A stretch of 64,000 bases of DNA, taken from Crotalaria pallida (taxonomy: Eukaryota > Streptophyta > Magnoliopsida > Fabales > Fabaceae). Location: the NCBI GenBank assembly GCA_037953625.1, contig CM075652.1, forward strand, positions 56,413,501-56,477,500, read 5' to 3'. The position numbers and the translations under genes are program-made. Shown piece by piece: positions 45,969 to 57,448 of the stretch (position 1 is the stretch's first letter; every line of letters begins with the position of its first letter). The notes below the pieces were generated by a model. The model was not told the origin of the DNA. It saw only the letters and a list, made by a program, of their open reading frames with translations, and did no database searches.

Positions 45969-48283
45969 TTATGCTGCTTCATCTTCCACATCGGAAAGGA
46001 CAACCGAGCTCGGGTTGAACTCCTCATCCGGTCTCTCCACCAAAGGGTTGGGAAGATTCTCCTCGGGTTGGTCGAGGTCAACCTCGGCCCCGCCTTTGTC
46101 ATAGTCGACCATCTTCCCATCTTCCACCCCGAACCCGGCGGAGGCGCCAACAACCCGAATTCGAAGTCCTTGGTTCAGATGAAGAATCTGCTCTACCGCA
46201 CCCGCAAAAATTTTGCTCCCTGCCTTCTCAAAATTGAAGTCTGCCTCGGACGCCGCCACCTTGTGTTTAAGAGCTTGAGCGGCTCTTCTCTTCAGCAAAA
46301 TACTCACCTTCTCCACCTCGGCCAGGCCTTCCTGCCGACCAGCTTCCTTAGCATCTGCCTTCACTTGAGCCAGAGCCTCCTCATGACTTTTCAGAAGCTC
46401 CTCCACTTGCTGGCGGTGCTTCTCTTCCAGATCGGCCAACTTTTGCTCGGCCGAGTTTTTGTTATTCCTCAGCTCAACCACCTCAGCCACCATATCAGAT
46501 CGGGCCCTCTTCTTGGCAGGCGACACGCCTTCCGCCACGTCATCAGCAACTTCAGCCAACACATTGAAAATGTTTGTTGACCTCTTCAAGTGATAAGCCA
46601 AACCCTCGGCCATCTTCTTCCACTCGGCCCCCGACATCTTTATAAGAGCATCTTTAACTGAAGGCTTGACGATGCTGGTCGGCGGTCTCGGAAGACTATC
46701 ATTTCCTCTCCTCGGACAACCTGATGAAGGTGGGGAATCTACAACAATGACCTCGACACCCGGGCTTGGAGACTGAGGTGGAGGAGGGGCGATAATCACA
46801 GTAGGTGGAGTAGGATGAAGGGGACCCAAATCGGTAGAGGTTGTGTCATTTGAAACCTCGGCAGGCACGTGTTCAGTGGAAGAACTCTCAGCCCTCTTCC
46901 TCTTTCGGGCCTCCAAGGATGCTTTGAGCGCTCTGGACGACATGTCCGACCAATGTTCTTCTGCAAACAAAAGGATAAAGGAGAGTCAATAAGAAAGTCG
47001 AAAGAAAGCGTACAAGTGTAAGGGTAAAGTTAACTACCAATTTTGGTTAAGACTTCGTTGTCAGGACACTTCATAAAAACTCCTATGTCAAGCTGGAATT
47101 TCCGAGCTCGATATTCGGTTTGAAAATGATGGGACGTTACGGCCTCATCAGCATCAAGGGTTACGCCCGACCACCTCTGCGGCGTGCCGACATGGCGATT
47201 GAAGAACTCCGGGGTCCACTCCAAAGGGAACCTCGGACCCGTCTCGGCTCGAAACCAAGGTAGCCCCGTTCCAACATATTTGTACTTGAAAAACTTGGGT
47301 TTGAAATGCTTCCAAGATTCCGAGAATATGCCGAATAACCCACAGTGAGCTCGGGCTTTAGCCGATACCCAAAGGCGACTAGTGACCTCGTCCTTATTGC
47401 TGACGAACGGGTTGTACATCCACAAAAATAGCCGAACAGTGCATACCAAATTCCTGGCTCCGCAGTACTTTTGGAATGCTCGGAGAAACGACCAAGTATT
47501 GGGGTGAAGTTGGGAAGGAGCCAGTCCGAGCTCGTTTAAGACCCTCATTTCCAGATCGGTGAACGGGAGGGTCACGCCGAGATTGTGAATCAGGTCGGCA
47601 TAAAAGAAGAAGGAATTATTATCAGTTCGGCTGCATATCCTGTCATTTTCCGAACAGGGGAGTACTTCGTAAGAGGTCCCGGTGGCGTCCCCTGGGCAAG
47701 GCAGCACGGCTCTCCTCACCTCGGCAAGCTTGTCCTCAGAACAAAAGCTGGACTGGACTCCTTTGGGCTCCACGTCGACCCACTCGTATTGATCGGCATC
47801 GAAAGGCGCAGGATAAAGCTCAGGTCGACTGACGCACTTCCTGGGCGGCATGGTACCTGTGGAAGAACAGGGGAGCTCGGTGTTAGTCTTACGGGTTACA
47901 AAAAATAACCCCCCAGAGAACCCCCTCGAAGTTGTTCCGAGGGGCGAGCATCTCCCCTCTACCACAGGTACCCCCCGTTCGTACATCCCCTCTTTCTCCA
48001 TCCTCTCGAAGTCGTCACACTCCCTACCGTCAACAAACTCGGCCCAGGCGTACTGTCGTATCCACTCCCTCTTCTCCTCCCAATCCCGAGGATAAATGAC
48101 CTCAACGGGATCAACCTCCAGAACCCGTCTCTCATATTTCTGCTTATACTCCCTTTGGCGTCGGAACGCCTCGTCCACCTCGGTGGAGGAACAGGACGAG
48201 GAGAAAGAGTCGTCCTCCTCCTCACTACTGCTAGATGACAGGGAGACTACCCCAGCCCATTTCCTAAACCATTCCCTACTCAT
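45969..48283 (-). CDS. Antisense accessory gene of E4, Transposase_28-like, two coding exons
   Basis: Exon A runs 48283 to 47038 and exon B 46960 to 45969. The intron (46961-47037, 77 nt) has donor AAATTG|GTAGT and acceptor TTTGTTTGCAG, phase 1. Joined length is 2238 nt, a multiple of three (745 residues). I chose ATG 48283 (MSREWFRKW) because a good 5' acceptor (TTTTCCAG) lies about 30 bases before it. The longer upstream ORF start looks like read-through of a leader intron. The N-terminus has an acidic Ser-rich patch. The central domain has GVTLPFTDLEMRVLNELGLA and LHPNTWSFLRAFQKYCGARN. The C-terminus has a coiled coil, then AQALKHKVAA, NLPNPL and VVLSD. Both exons are open. Homologous to the E3 antisense gene and to the free-standing genes at 54-60 kb. 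Confidence 0.75.
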
Positions 48284-49093
48284 ACTTCCCCAATTCACTT
48301 CTCTGGTCTTCTGGAAAACAAAGACAAAAACACAAATCAAAAACCCTCCACAAATCCTAAAACACCCCAAACCCAGGAACACCAAAAACCCCCAAAGATA
48401 TCCCCAAAAACCAAAACTTCAATGCGCAAGGAAAAAACCCCAACATTGTGAAAACAGAAACAGAGAATAAGAATATTAAACTCTCTCCCATGTAAACCGC
48501 GAAACGAATAAGGAGAGAAGAAGAGGGAAGAAGAAGAAAAAGCAAGGAAAGAGACAGTACCTTAAGATTATAAGCCTAGAAGAATAAAGCTTGCAAGATC
48601 AGACGACTCCTGAAGAGAAGAGGGAGAAGGAGTTGCAGTAACGGAGGTACGATTTTGGTTTCGGGAGAGAAGGAGTTGCAGAGAAGAAAAAACGAGTGGG
48701 AGAAGAAAAAAAGGATACTGGGTGCAGAAAAAACGAGATTCGTGTGAGAGAGAGAGGAACAATTTTGGCAGTTTTGAGTCAAAGAAGGAGAAAGGAAACC
48801 GTTTTCCCCCCACTTTCGAAATATGGGCCTGACCCAAGAGGCCCAACCCAGCATCCAGCCACAGATACCGGGACACGTGGCGCATAACAGCTGGAATCAC
48901 GAACCTCGAGCAACGTCGCAGTAATGACGACGCTTTGTTAGGTGGAATCTATGACACGTGTCAGACGCGAGAATGCAAGCGTCACTTCGGAGCAGGCGAA
49001 AGGACAGCTATCAGACCTGCTCCATCATGATGAAAGGACATTTCAGAGACAGCTGGATCCAGCTCTCGGCAGTTCATCGTCCGAACTCCCTAG

Positions 49094-49260
49094 AACCTCG
49101 GAACAAGGCTCAAATGGCCTTGACCGAGCTGGGGGGCTTATGTGGTGAACTCGGCCCTTATGCGGTGGATTTGGGAAAAGGACCTAAACCAGGACCTCGG
49201 AACAAGGCTCAGATAGCCTTGACCGAGTTGGGGGGCTTATGTGGTGGACTCGGCCTAGCC
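49094..49260 (+). repeat. Duplicated polypurine tract and U3 start just upstream of the E4 3' LTR
   Basis: A unit of about 65 bases (CCTCGGAACAAGGCTCA, then GACCGAG.TGGGGGGCTTA and TGTGGTG.ACTCGGCC) occurs at 49095-49158 and again at 49194-49257, a 99-bp period. The second copy contains the true polypurine tract (about 49229-49239) and LTR start. The first contains the same tract followed by some 18 bases of U3. Confidence 0.85.
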
Positions 49261-49776
49261 GAGGTCCTCAGAACTCTTGCCCAAGGCCTCACGACCCTAC
49301 AAGAAGCCCTCTGTGTGCTGGGCCGAGCTCAAGGCTCAACGGCCGAACAGATACCAGATACGGGCCGACCTCATATTCCTACCCAGGTCCGACTTTCCTA
49401 TCCGACACCTCCCAAAGTCCGACACCAAGGACAGGATGACGTGTCTCACCTTATCCACAAGGACAGCTCATCACCTTATCCACAAGGACAGCTCATCCAC
49501 TCATAGCTCAGTACAGGCTGGCCCTACTTGGGCCTAAAGCAAGCCCATTAGGGCAACCAGCTCCCCCCTATAAGTAGCTCCGTACTACATGGGGCTCAGG
49601 TACGTCCTCTAACCCTAATTGCCACCCTCACACACCAGTGATTAGGGTTACTCATTGGCTTTCTCCTTAGCCACTTGAGGACTCCCACCAAACATCACAC
49701 AGAAACCCTAGACAGAGGCTCCTTTGAAGGTCTTCTTCCCTAACCCTTGGAGGACCTCACCGTCTAGGACATCACA
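49240..49776 (+). repeat. 3' LTR of E4
   Basis: 537 bp, with the same termini as the 5' LTR, followed by the duplication ATATG. It is preceded by a strong polypurine stretch (GAGTTGGGGGGCTTA). Confidence 0.95.
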
Positions 49777-49781
49777 ATATG

Positions 49782-50526
49782 TTACTTTCTTGTGATGTAA
49801 ACCTATTTATTTTTTATTTTTATTTTTTTTGGTTTACATGGGAGGTCTGGGACTAGAACCCATGACTTGGGGAGGGAGAAATCCTAAGTGTCCCTGCAGC
49901 CACCAACTGGGCTGTCTTACACGGACGATATAAACCTATTTATATGTTAATTGTATAAGCTAATAAATCATTGCTCTTAAGAATACATACTTATGATAGA
50001 TTGAATGATACAGTCAATGTCAATCCAAAAACACTCAATTAATAACATATATTGAATGAGATAATTTTTTTAATATATATCGTAGAACATATTTTAAAAA
50101 ACGCATAACAAGTGAGTCTTTATTGAAAATCAATGTTATTTATACACATTATTTTTTTTAAAATTTATCAATTATAATGTTCTTAAAATGCCCACATTAG
50201 ATAGACACTAAAATAAAATAAAATAAAAATCCAATAAGAATAGGACAAAGAAAAAACGGTCATGCGAGCCTTATGGTAGACCAGACTCTTATGTTAGACC
50301 TGAAAGGCTGCAACAGCCAAAGGAAAGGCTCAAAAAACTTCAAGAAAAGAGAGAAGGGAAAGCTCAAAACGGAAAAAAACTAAAAACTAAAAAGCATGGT
50401 GTTGGTGTATGCAGCGTAAAACAGGGTATGTGTCTCAGTGTCTCCGCTCTCCCTCCAAGTGCAGCAGGCCCACTGGCTCTGTTGTCTTTAATTTTGTTCT
50501 AAGTGCTGACTCCCACTGTATATATA
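49782..50526. other. Flank between E4 and the Helitron-like terminus
   Basis: AT-rich, no gene found. Positions 49845-49912 (GGACTAGAACCC... and CTGCAGCCACCAACTGGGC) recall a tRNA-derived SINE B-box region, but an A box was not found. Confidence 0.4.
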
Positions 50527-50555
50527 CTAGTACCATACCCGTGCATATTGCACGG
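50527..50555 (-). repeat. Helitron-type 3' terminus (hairpin plus CTAG)
   Basis: Read on the minus strand: a perfect 7-bp stem with a 3-base loop (50539-50555, CCGTGCA and TGCACGG), eight bases, CTAG (50530 to 50527), then T. Helitrons end in a short GC-rich hairpin about ten bases before CTRR and insert between A and T, so all three marks are met. The element would extend to higher coordinates. Its 5' TC end was not identified. Confidence 0.6.
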
Positions 50556-51292
50556 TAAATAGAATTGAACGGTATCATTATGAAGAATATTGGTAAATTT
50601 TTTTTATCTTAATTTAAAAAAAAGGTAAAAAATGTAATTGATTATATAAGAGAAAATGATACAAAAAAAATCAAACAATACACAGTGCATTTGTATATAA
50701 TAAACTAAAAAAGGAATATTGTAAAATATATATAATATAGCAATATATGCATTATCAACGTGGAATAAAAGGAATATTAATATTCTTCTTATAAGACCAT
50801 ATATGTCAAAGTTAGAAAAATATAAACTGTATCATTGGAAAACTTCAATAATTTACATGATTAATGTATAGTACATCTGATTATAAGTAAATATAAAACA
50901 TTATTAAGTTGCAATTTATATATTGGGAAGGAGAAGTAAAAGATAATGAGATTAATTTTAATCAAAGAGATTACCTTTAACAATGTGGACGAATAAATTT
51001 CAATGTCTATTCCGACCAACTATATATTCTGTACTTCAATTAATGATGATTAATCATAGTCTTGAAGTACACCAAAATTAAAAAGACTTAAAATATAATA
51101 AGAGGATATAACATGAATAACCAATAACAATAGACAAAATTAAAATTTAAAATTCATAAAAAGCATTAAAATTAAAGTAGAATACCAAAAGATAACCAGT
51201 GTTCAGTCACAAAGTACCAAAAAAACCAGATAAAAAAAGGTTAACGAAGTCCAAAAGCCACCAAAAATATAAGAAAAATAGAGACAAGTAAA

Positions 51293-51923
51293 TTAAAAAA
51301 AATCATCTTCATCATCCGTGTCCTCTTCCGATTGCCACATTCCACCTTCATCGCTTCCATCTTCATCTTCATCATCAAACCAGTCCTCTTCCGAATCCCA
51401 CATTTCATCTTCCTCGTCCGTGTCCTCACTCTCCTCAAATTCAACCTCATCTTCACTTTCATAAAGATACAATGGTGAATCAGGTCGAATGAGGTCATCC
51501 CACTGAGGAATTTCAACGCGGAATCTTTCTCCTCCAACATAACAGAAATGAACTTCCTGACCATCAACCAAACCATAACGATTCTGAATAATTGTCCACC
51601 CTTTGAATATTTGTTCACCAGCGTAGCAGATATGGAGGCGTATGACATCTGCATCTGGAAGATGACATGTCCAATATCCACCAGCTTCTTTCGACCATTT
51701 ATTCAACCACTCCTTATCAATAGAAAACATAGTCTGCGTATTTATTCATACAAAAGGTGAAAAAATTATTAAACGATGCGTAAAGTAGTTTAGAAATAAA
51801 GAAGTCATAGTAGAAAAAATTCGCAAAAACTAAAAAGTCACTATCATATACCTTCCTGGAGTCATTGATTACAATCTGACGGTATAAAAGTGGCAAGAAG
51901 TTGACGTTGTTTGCAAGAGCCAT
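51293..51923 (-). CDS. Small B3-like protein with acidic tail, two exons
   Basis: Exon 1 is 51923 to 51852 (24 codons from ATG) with donor AGGAAG|GTATATG. Exon 2 is 51733 to 51293 after acceptor AATACGCAG, phase 0. The join is in frame and gives 170 residues. The first 100 residues contain FKGWTIIQNRYGLVDGQEVH followed by F-x-V-E-I, the strand pattern of a plant B3 DNA-binding barrel (weak, by eye). The last 60 residues are almost entirely Asp/Glu/Ser. A second frame across the same region (51241-51681) is a shadow. It is a possible nuclear DNA-binding protein or gene fragment. Family call tentative. Confidence 0.5.
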
Positions 51924-53400
51924 GGTGATTCTGAAACAGATGAATAAAGATGTAAATTGATTAGTTGATGAAGCAGATGAATAAATGATGGTTAGAGAAA
52001 TATTGACGGAGATAAAAAGATATTGATAGAAACGCTTAGAATAGGACTATACCGTGCATTTCAAGAACAAATAGTTTAGTGATTGTTGATAACTATTGTT
52101 ATTAGTAGTTTCAGGGACTTAGTATATATACTTCAAGACTAAATCGTATGGAAAGGGAAACGTCTTTTCAACTGAAGAGACACAGTTGTTTAGCTTTCTG
52201 CATCGAAAATGGTTTTTTATTTATTAATATTTAATACCCCAAACGGTTGCATGGCTAAAGGTCGGTTGAGTTACAATAATTGTATCGGTTAGCGAGAGAG
52301 TAATTGTAGTGAATCTTATGGAAAAAACCGTTCAATGGACAAAATATATGCATGAAGTGCAGCTGACATGTTTATCATCATCTCATTTCCATATTGTATA
52401 TGGTGAACCTACCTCTATTTAATTCAGAATACCTAAATATGGTCTCTACTAATATAAATTTGGCATAGTATGTTAAAAAATGCATAATAAATTATAATGC
52501 GATAATTTTATATAAAGGTCTATTCATATCTTATTTAATGATTGTGTTCGTAATATCAATAATATATGACAATTTCATAAATTACCTCTATTAAGAATAT
52601 TATTTGAAATTAAAATACTCAGGAGGAACGCTGTATTTGATTTTAAAAAAAAATGATTGTGGGAGTATTGGCAATAAATATGTCCTCTAAAAATATTACA
52701 AGCCACATTTTTTATATGAGGAAAAAAATTAACAAAAAATTGATGCTAATTTATTATAGTGGGGAACACACTAAGACGTAGATATAAATTTGAGGAGAGC
52801 AAAATATGCAAGACATAAAATATTCATTTATCAAGTTGCCAAAAAATTTAAGATTGGAAGTTAGATTGGGAGTTTGAAATAAAAAAACAGAAAAAAAGGG
52901 TATATATGATTGAAAAAAAATTATGATTGTGGTAGTATTGGAAATAAATATTTCCTCTAACAGTATTAATGGCCACATTTTTTATAGGGGGAAAAAAGTT
53001 AACTATAAATTGATACCACGTTATTGTACTAAGAAACAATGATTTAGTCACTGGTGGAACATACAGGTCTAAATTCGATGAGAGCAAAATGTGCAATAGG
53101 TAAAGTAATAAATTAACAATTTGCAAAAAATAATTTAATTAGAAATTAAAATTTACAATAACATTATAAGAGTATACATTCTGCAGTTTCTTTTATAAAT
53201 CTGAGAAAAAGAAAACAAAATTGAATTGTCAGTGGGCTTAGAAAAGTAAGGCCCACTTTATTGTAGTGGTGGAGGGAAGTTAACAATTAGAACGGTTACA
53301 TAAAAATTTGAACGGAAATACTACACTGTACTTCCACATTTAGGGAACAATATATCAAAAATCAGTAAAGATATTAATAGAAGGAATTATCTAGAAACAT
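51924..53400. repeat. AT-rich interval with a 270-bp direct duplication
   Basis: Positions about 52653-52850 and 52922-53120 are related direct copies about 269 bases apart. GATTGTGGGAGTATTGG at 52655 pairs with GATTGTGGTAGTATTGG at 52924, and GAGAGCAAAATATGCAA with GAGAGCAAAATGTGCAA. The minus-strand ORFs at 52754-53126 are by-products of this duplication. I see no gene here. Confidence 0.65.
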
Positions 53401-53549
53401 AAATTTCTCGTCAGTGTGGTGAAACTACAAAAGTATCAGAGGCTTCGAGAAAACTGATATAGTTTTTGAGCTTTGGAAGTGATTTTCAAGGGTTTGAAAG
53501 AAAGCAGGATCGAAAATCTTGGGTTCATTTCAACTTCGACATCAACCAG
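53225..53549 (+). promoter_or_regulatory. Promoter and first leader exon of free-standing gene 1
   Basis: GGGCTTAGAAAAGTAAGGCCCAC at 53232-53254 and GTGGTGGAGGGAAG at 53265-53278 recur in related form upstream of gene 2 (GGGCTTTTACAGTATGGGC at 56897-56915 and AGTGGAGGGAAG at about 56929). A good donor (ACCAG|GTAAAAA) ends a putative leader exon at 53549, as ACTCAG|GTAAGT does at 57213 for gene 2. The shared layout suggests that the two genes arose by tandem duplication including the promoter. Confidence 0.45.
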
Positions 53550-54162
53550 GTAAAAAATTAACTTCACCTCTTCAATATTTTATATGTATGATTTATGAAA
53601 TTTATACTGTCATCAAAAGCCATTAATATGTGTGTTTGGACACATAATCAACAGAAGTAAGAAAATAAAAAAAAGGAAAAGGAAAATTCACTGATAATGA
53701 AGCGATTTAATTTCTTGCATTGTGTATTGAAAAAGGGTAACTGGTGAATTTGATTATAAGGTAAAATTTAAAATTACTATCCTGATATTTATTGAAGCAT
53801 GATCTTTGCTGGTTTCTGCGATACGTTACTCAATTCTTTTAAACCCCAATTTTGATTGATTAGATGGGTTCGATAAGAGGGGATTAAAGTTTGGAGTGAA
53901 TGAAAATTGTGAAATCATCGTTGATATAGAATGAAAATGAACTGCTATAGATTTAATTGAAAAATAGAGGTAGATCCGTGCAGTATGGACATGCCGGGCA
54001 AGTGGGAGAAGGAGGTTAAGGAGGCATAAGAGAGGTACAACACAATCGATTGAGGTCCATGCCAAAGTTACCGAGGGATGGTACCTCAATTGATAAAGTA
54101 CATAATTTAATTTATGGTTTCTGCGTTGATACTGATCTCGATTTGCCTCCTTTTCCCCAGGT

Positions 54163-56173
54163 ATGGGTCGCAGAGTTACAAAACAACCTGAGCATTACCC
54201 ATTGCCAAACAACTCAAACGAATTTGAATGGGTTGACAGAGAAGTGGTCGGAACATGCTCGGAACTAACAACAAATGAGTTAATTGACCATGTCAGGTCA
54301 ATCCTGCTGGCAAACAATGCAGAAGATGGAGGGAATGACTATGGAATTTTCCCAGTTGGAAGAAACGAGCGAATTTGCACAACAGTGCCCCAAGAGAATC
54401 CGGGTTTTTATTTTTATGAAGAAGTGATAACAAAACTTGGGATAAGAATGCCATTTACCAATTTTGAAATGGGAGTCTTGAGGACTCTTGGAATTGCTCC
54501 TTCACAATTGCAACCGAACGCTTGGGCATTCGTAAGAGCATTCCAACAAATCTGTGGTGCAATGGAATGGCAATGTACACTGAGAACATTCTTTTATCTT
54601 TTTGTACCTCAGTCTAATCCATCTGTAAAAGGTTCAAATAAAAGAACATGGGTATCATTGAAAGCAAGGAATGGATACAGTTTATTTACAAAATTTACAT
54701 ATTCATGGAAAACATTCAAACCTTTTTACCTCAAGTATAGATATTTAGGAAATAGAGTTAGTTGGTTCATGAGAGCTGGTGAGAATCACCCAATACCTTA
54801 CTTTCCACTGCATTGGAGTCAAACATTCTATCAATACAGTATGAAAAGTTACACCACTGACTGGGAAGATTTGACAGACTCTGAAAAGATTGTATGTAGA
54901 CAATACAAGGAATATTTATTAAAAAAAATGATTGTAACGAAAGAAATAGTCAACATTGCAGAGAACCAAGTTAGAATGAAAATTGGTAAGAAATTTAGTA
55001 TTTCATATATGCTTTAGAGAATATCAACTGATGTGTTTTATTTCCTTTACAGAGGAAATGACTGATCGGATTGAGAGATTAGCAAAAACCGGGAGGAAAC
55101 GAAAGAATATAAGTACGAGGGGTACAGAAGGAAGTTCAACTCCAAAAATCACAACAACTCAAGCATCTGAAGAAACTGCCACAGGTACATCTGGTCCTGT
55201 TACGGTTTTGAGTGAAGTGCAAACAATTTCAGAACCAGGAGGTAATGATCAGGGGGTTATAATAACTGAGGTGGCTAACGACGAAGGATCAGTATCACCA
55301 GAACAAGTGTTCAGGAGACGAAGGCTGAGTAAAGGAAAAGCAATAGTCGTTAAAGTTCCAAGATCGGAGAATATCGAACAAGAGGAAATGCAACAAGAAG
55401 AGACTGCCTCGGTGTGGGATAGAAAGCTACATGAGAAGTTCCCAAATTTCATTTGCACAGAGCAGGATAAGGAGTATCTTTCAAAATTGTCGGCAAATGG
55501 ATGGGGAGATCGTATGAGCAGCCTCACAAAGTTTCTGTTACGAGGTACATGCATCACACACTTTCTGTTCCAGAACAAAGAAGATTTGTATGAAGGCATT
55601 AACAACGAGCAGAAAGAAGCAAGGGGAGTAACGGCATCCAAAGAAGCAAGCCTTTCAGACGAGCTAAAAAGAGTTCAGTCGGAACTTGAAAACTTGCGTG
55701 CTGATCGCAATGAATTGATCAAGGAAAGAGATGGTTTGAAGGAAACTGAAAACAATGCAAAGACAGAAAATGATCGGATAAAAAAGGCGTTAGAAGATGC
55801 TAATCAAAAAAATGCAGAGTTAACAGAAAGTGTGCAGAGGATGACGGCTGAAATAGAGAGGCAAGCAAGGATTTCAGATAAGCTGCGACAGCAGGCACTG
55901 AAGCATAAAAAAGCAGCGGCAACTAATCTGTTTGATTGTGAAAAAATTGTGTTTGATTCATTCCTTAATGCAGTTAAACAGATTAAGCATCTGAATGGGG
56001 AAACAGAATTAAGGGTCATTGGCGCACATCCATTCCACGCCATTAAGGATGGAAAGATGATTGATCTGACAGAAGAATCAGAAGTGGATCTGGATGCTGA
56101 AGACTTGCCTAATCCACTAATTGATATAGTGCAAGAGCCGCCATTTGATGATTCAAATATTAACCTATCATAA
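54163..56173 (+). CDS. Free-standing gene 1: homologue of the Tat antisense ORFs (Transposase_28-like)
   Basis: Coding exons 54163-54985 and 55053-56173. The intron of 67 nt has donor AAATTG|GTAAG and acceptor TTCCTTTACAG, phase 1. Joined length 1944 nt gives 647 residues with no internal stop. Start: the ATG lies two bases after an acceptor (CTCCTTTTCCCCAG), so a leader intron ends there. Central domain about residues 75-150: GFYFYEEVITKLGIRMPF, LGIAPSQLQPNAWAFVRAFQ. It is followed by a Lys/Arg-rich region (GRKRKN), a coiled coil (about residues 440-570), ALKHKKAA, GAHPFHAIKDGKMIDL and NPLIDIVQEPPFDD. Homology with the E3 and E4 antisense genes is clear along the whole length, with the intron in the same place. 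No gag, pol or LTR adjoins it. Function unknown. An unrecognised leader exon may exist at 53550-54160. Confidence 0.75.
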
Positions 56174-57448
56174 ATTGAGTCTTAGAGGTGGGAAGGTGGA
56201 AGAACCGCCATCTGGATGCTGAAGACTTGCCTGATTTTGTCTTGTTTTTTTATAGCTTCATGTTTTTGAATTATGATAGGAAAAGAAATTTAAGAACTGC
56301 GTATTTGTTTTGACTATTGGTACATGAACATCTTGCTATGTTTTGTTTAAAGTTAAGAATATTTAATTTGAAACCAAAAATTAAAAGTTTTCGTTTATTT
56401 ATAAATTTTTTAAAAAGTTAGATTGAAAAATATTCATCAGAAAGAATTGATGTATAAAACATACTCCCTCCGTTCTTTTTTTATAACTTACGGTTGGGGT
56501 AAAAAATTTGGTTTTAAATATAAGACCCTCTTGCAATTTATAATATTTGACATGTGGAGAGAAAACGAAAGTCATATATTTGAAAGAAGTTGGTTACCTA
56601 TCTTCTAAATTTTTGGTGTATAAACACATACCAATTTTTTTTTGGTATAAAAAATTTCAATATCAGACAAATGATAATTAAGCTTAAAAAAAAATATATT
56701 GATTTAATCGTTAAAAAAAGAGAATAGAGAAAAAATCGAAAGAAAATAGGCAAAACAAGGTTAAAATTCTAAATATACATTTCAAATAGATCTACGCGTA
56801 ACAATTCAACTTGGGGTTTATATGTGTTTTATATAACGTAACTGAAACGCTTATATCTAAAAATAATTACAATGTAAAAAGATACTTCATTTGCTTGTGG
56901 GCTTTTACAGTATGGGCTTTAACTAAGTAGTGGAGGGAAGCCTGCGAAGGAAAAACGGTTAGAATTCTAATTGAGTGCAGTTCTATCAGAAGCTTATGAT
57001 TTAAACTGCGAGTATTGATCATAAAATTGGGGATTTTTGGATAATAAGGAAGACGAAATTCACAGTACATTGTATCTGCTTTAAGTAGTTTAGGTTCGTT
57101 GTTCAATTTTTCAAATATAAAGAATATACTTGGGGACAAAGCTGGTATTTAAGGGTTCAGGAGAAGGAAATCGTCAATCATCTTCAACACCGATAATTCC
57201 ACAGATAACTCAGGTAAGTATTCAACACTTAGATTTCAAATACTTGAATGTCATATTTGTTGTGTCTTTTATATAAATTAGAAATTATTAAGAGGGGTGA
57301 AACAAAGATTCAGTAGATAGTAAACAATTAAATAAATTAAAATGGTTCTGTTGGGATTGGTTGGAGGGTTTTTTTTCTTCAAAAATTCCTCCCTGGTCAA
57401 AGTTTAAATCTTTTATGAACAGAGTTTTGCAAATCTGCTCAATTTCAG
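56174..57448. other. Intergenic region between the tandem genes
   Basis: AT-rich. A single Stowaway-like terminal motif, TA then CTCCCTCCGTTC, lies at 56462-56475. The matching inverted end was not found, so a MITE is uncertain. The gene 2 promoter block (about 56890-56960) and leader exon with donor ACTCAG|GTAAGT (57213) lie at the right side. Confidence 0.4.

Larger units (their letters stand above)
39927..49776 (+). mobile_element. E4: Tat/Retand-like element with both LTRs but a deleted gag core
   Basis: Two 537-bp LTRs (39927-40463 and 49240-49776) with the perfect duplication ATATG (39922-39926 and 49777-49781). Order: LTR, PBS, truncated gag, pol (to 44987), spacer, antisense gene (48283 to 45969), LTR. 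About 14 LTR differences were counted by eye (about 2.6%). The gene plan matches E3, but the LTRs are a different family, so E3 and E4 are separate families with the same accessory gene. Confidence 0.95.

Noticed and set aside
49845..49912. tRNA-derived SINE candidate (B-box-like GGACTAGAACCC)
   Set aside because: No A box at the required spacing, no cloverleaf and no clear tail or duplication.
56462..56475. Stowaway MITE
   Set aside because: One terminal motif with TA is present, but the inverted partner was not found nearby. Left as a note in the intergenic entry only.
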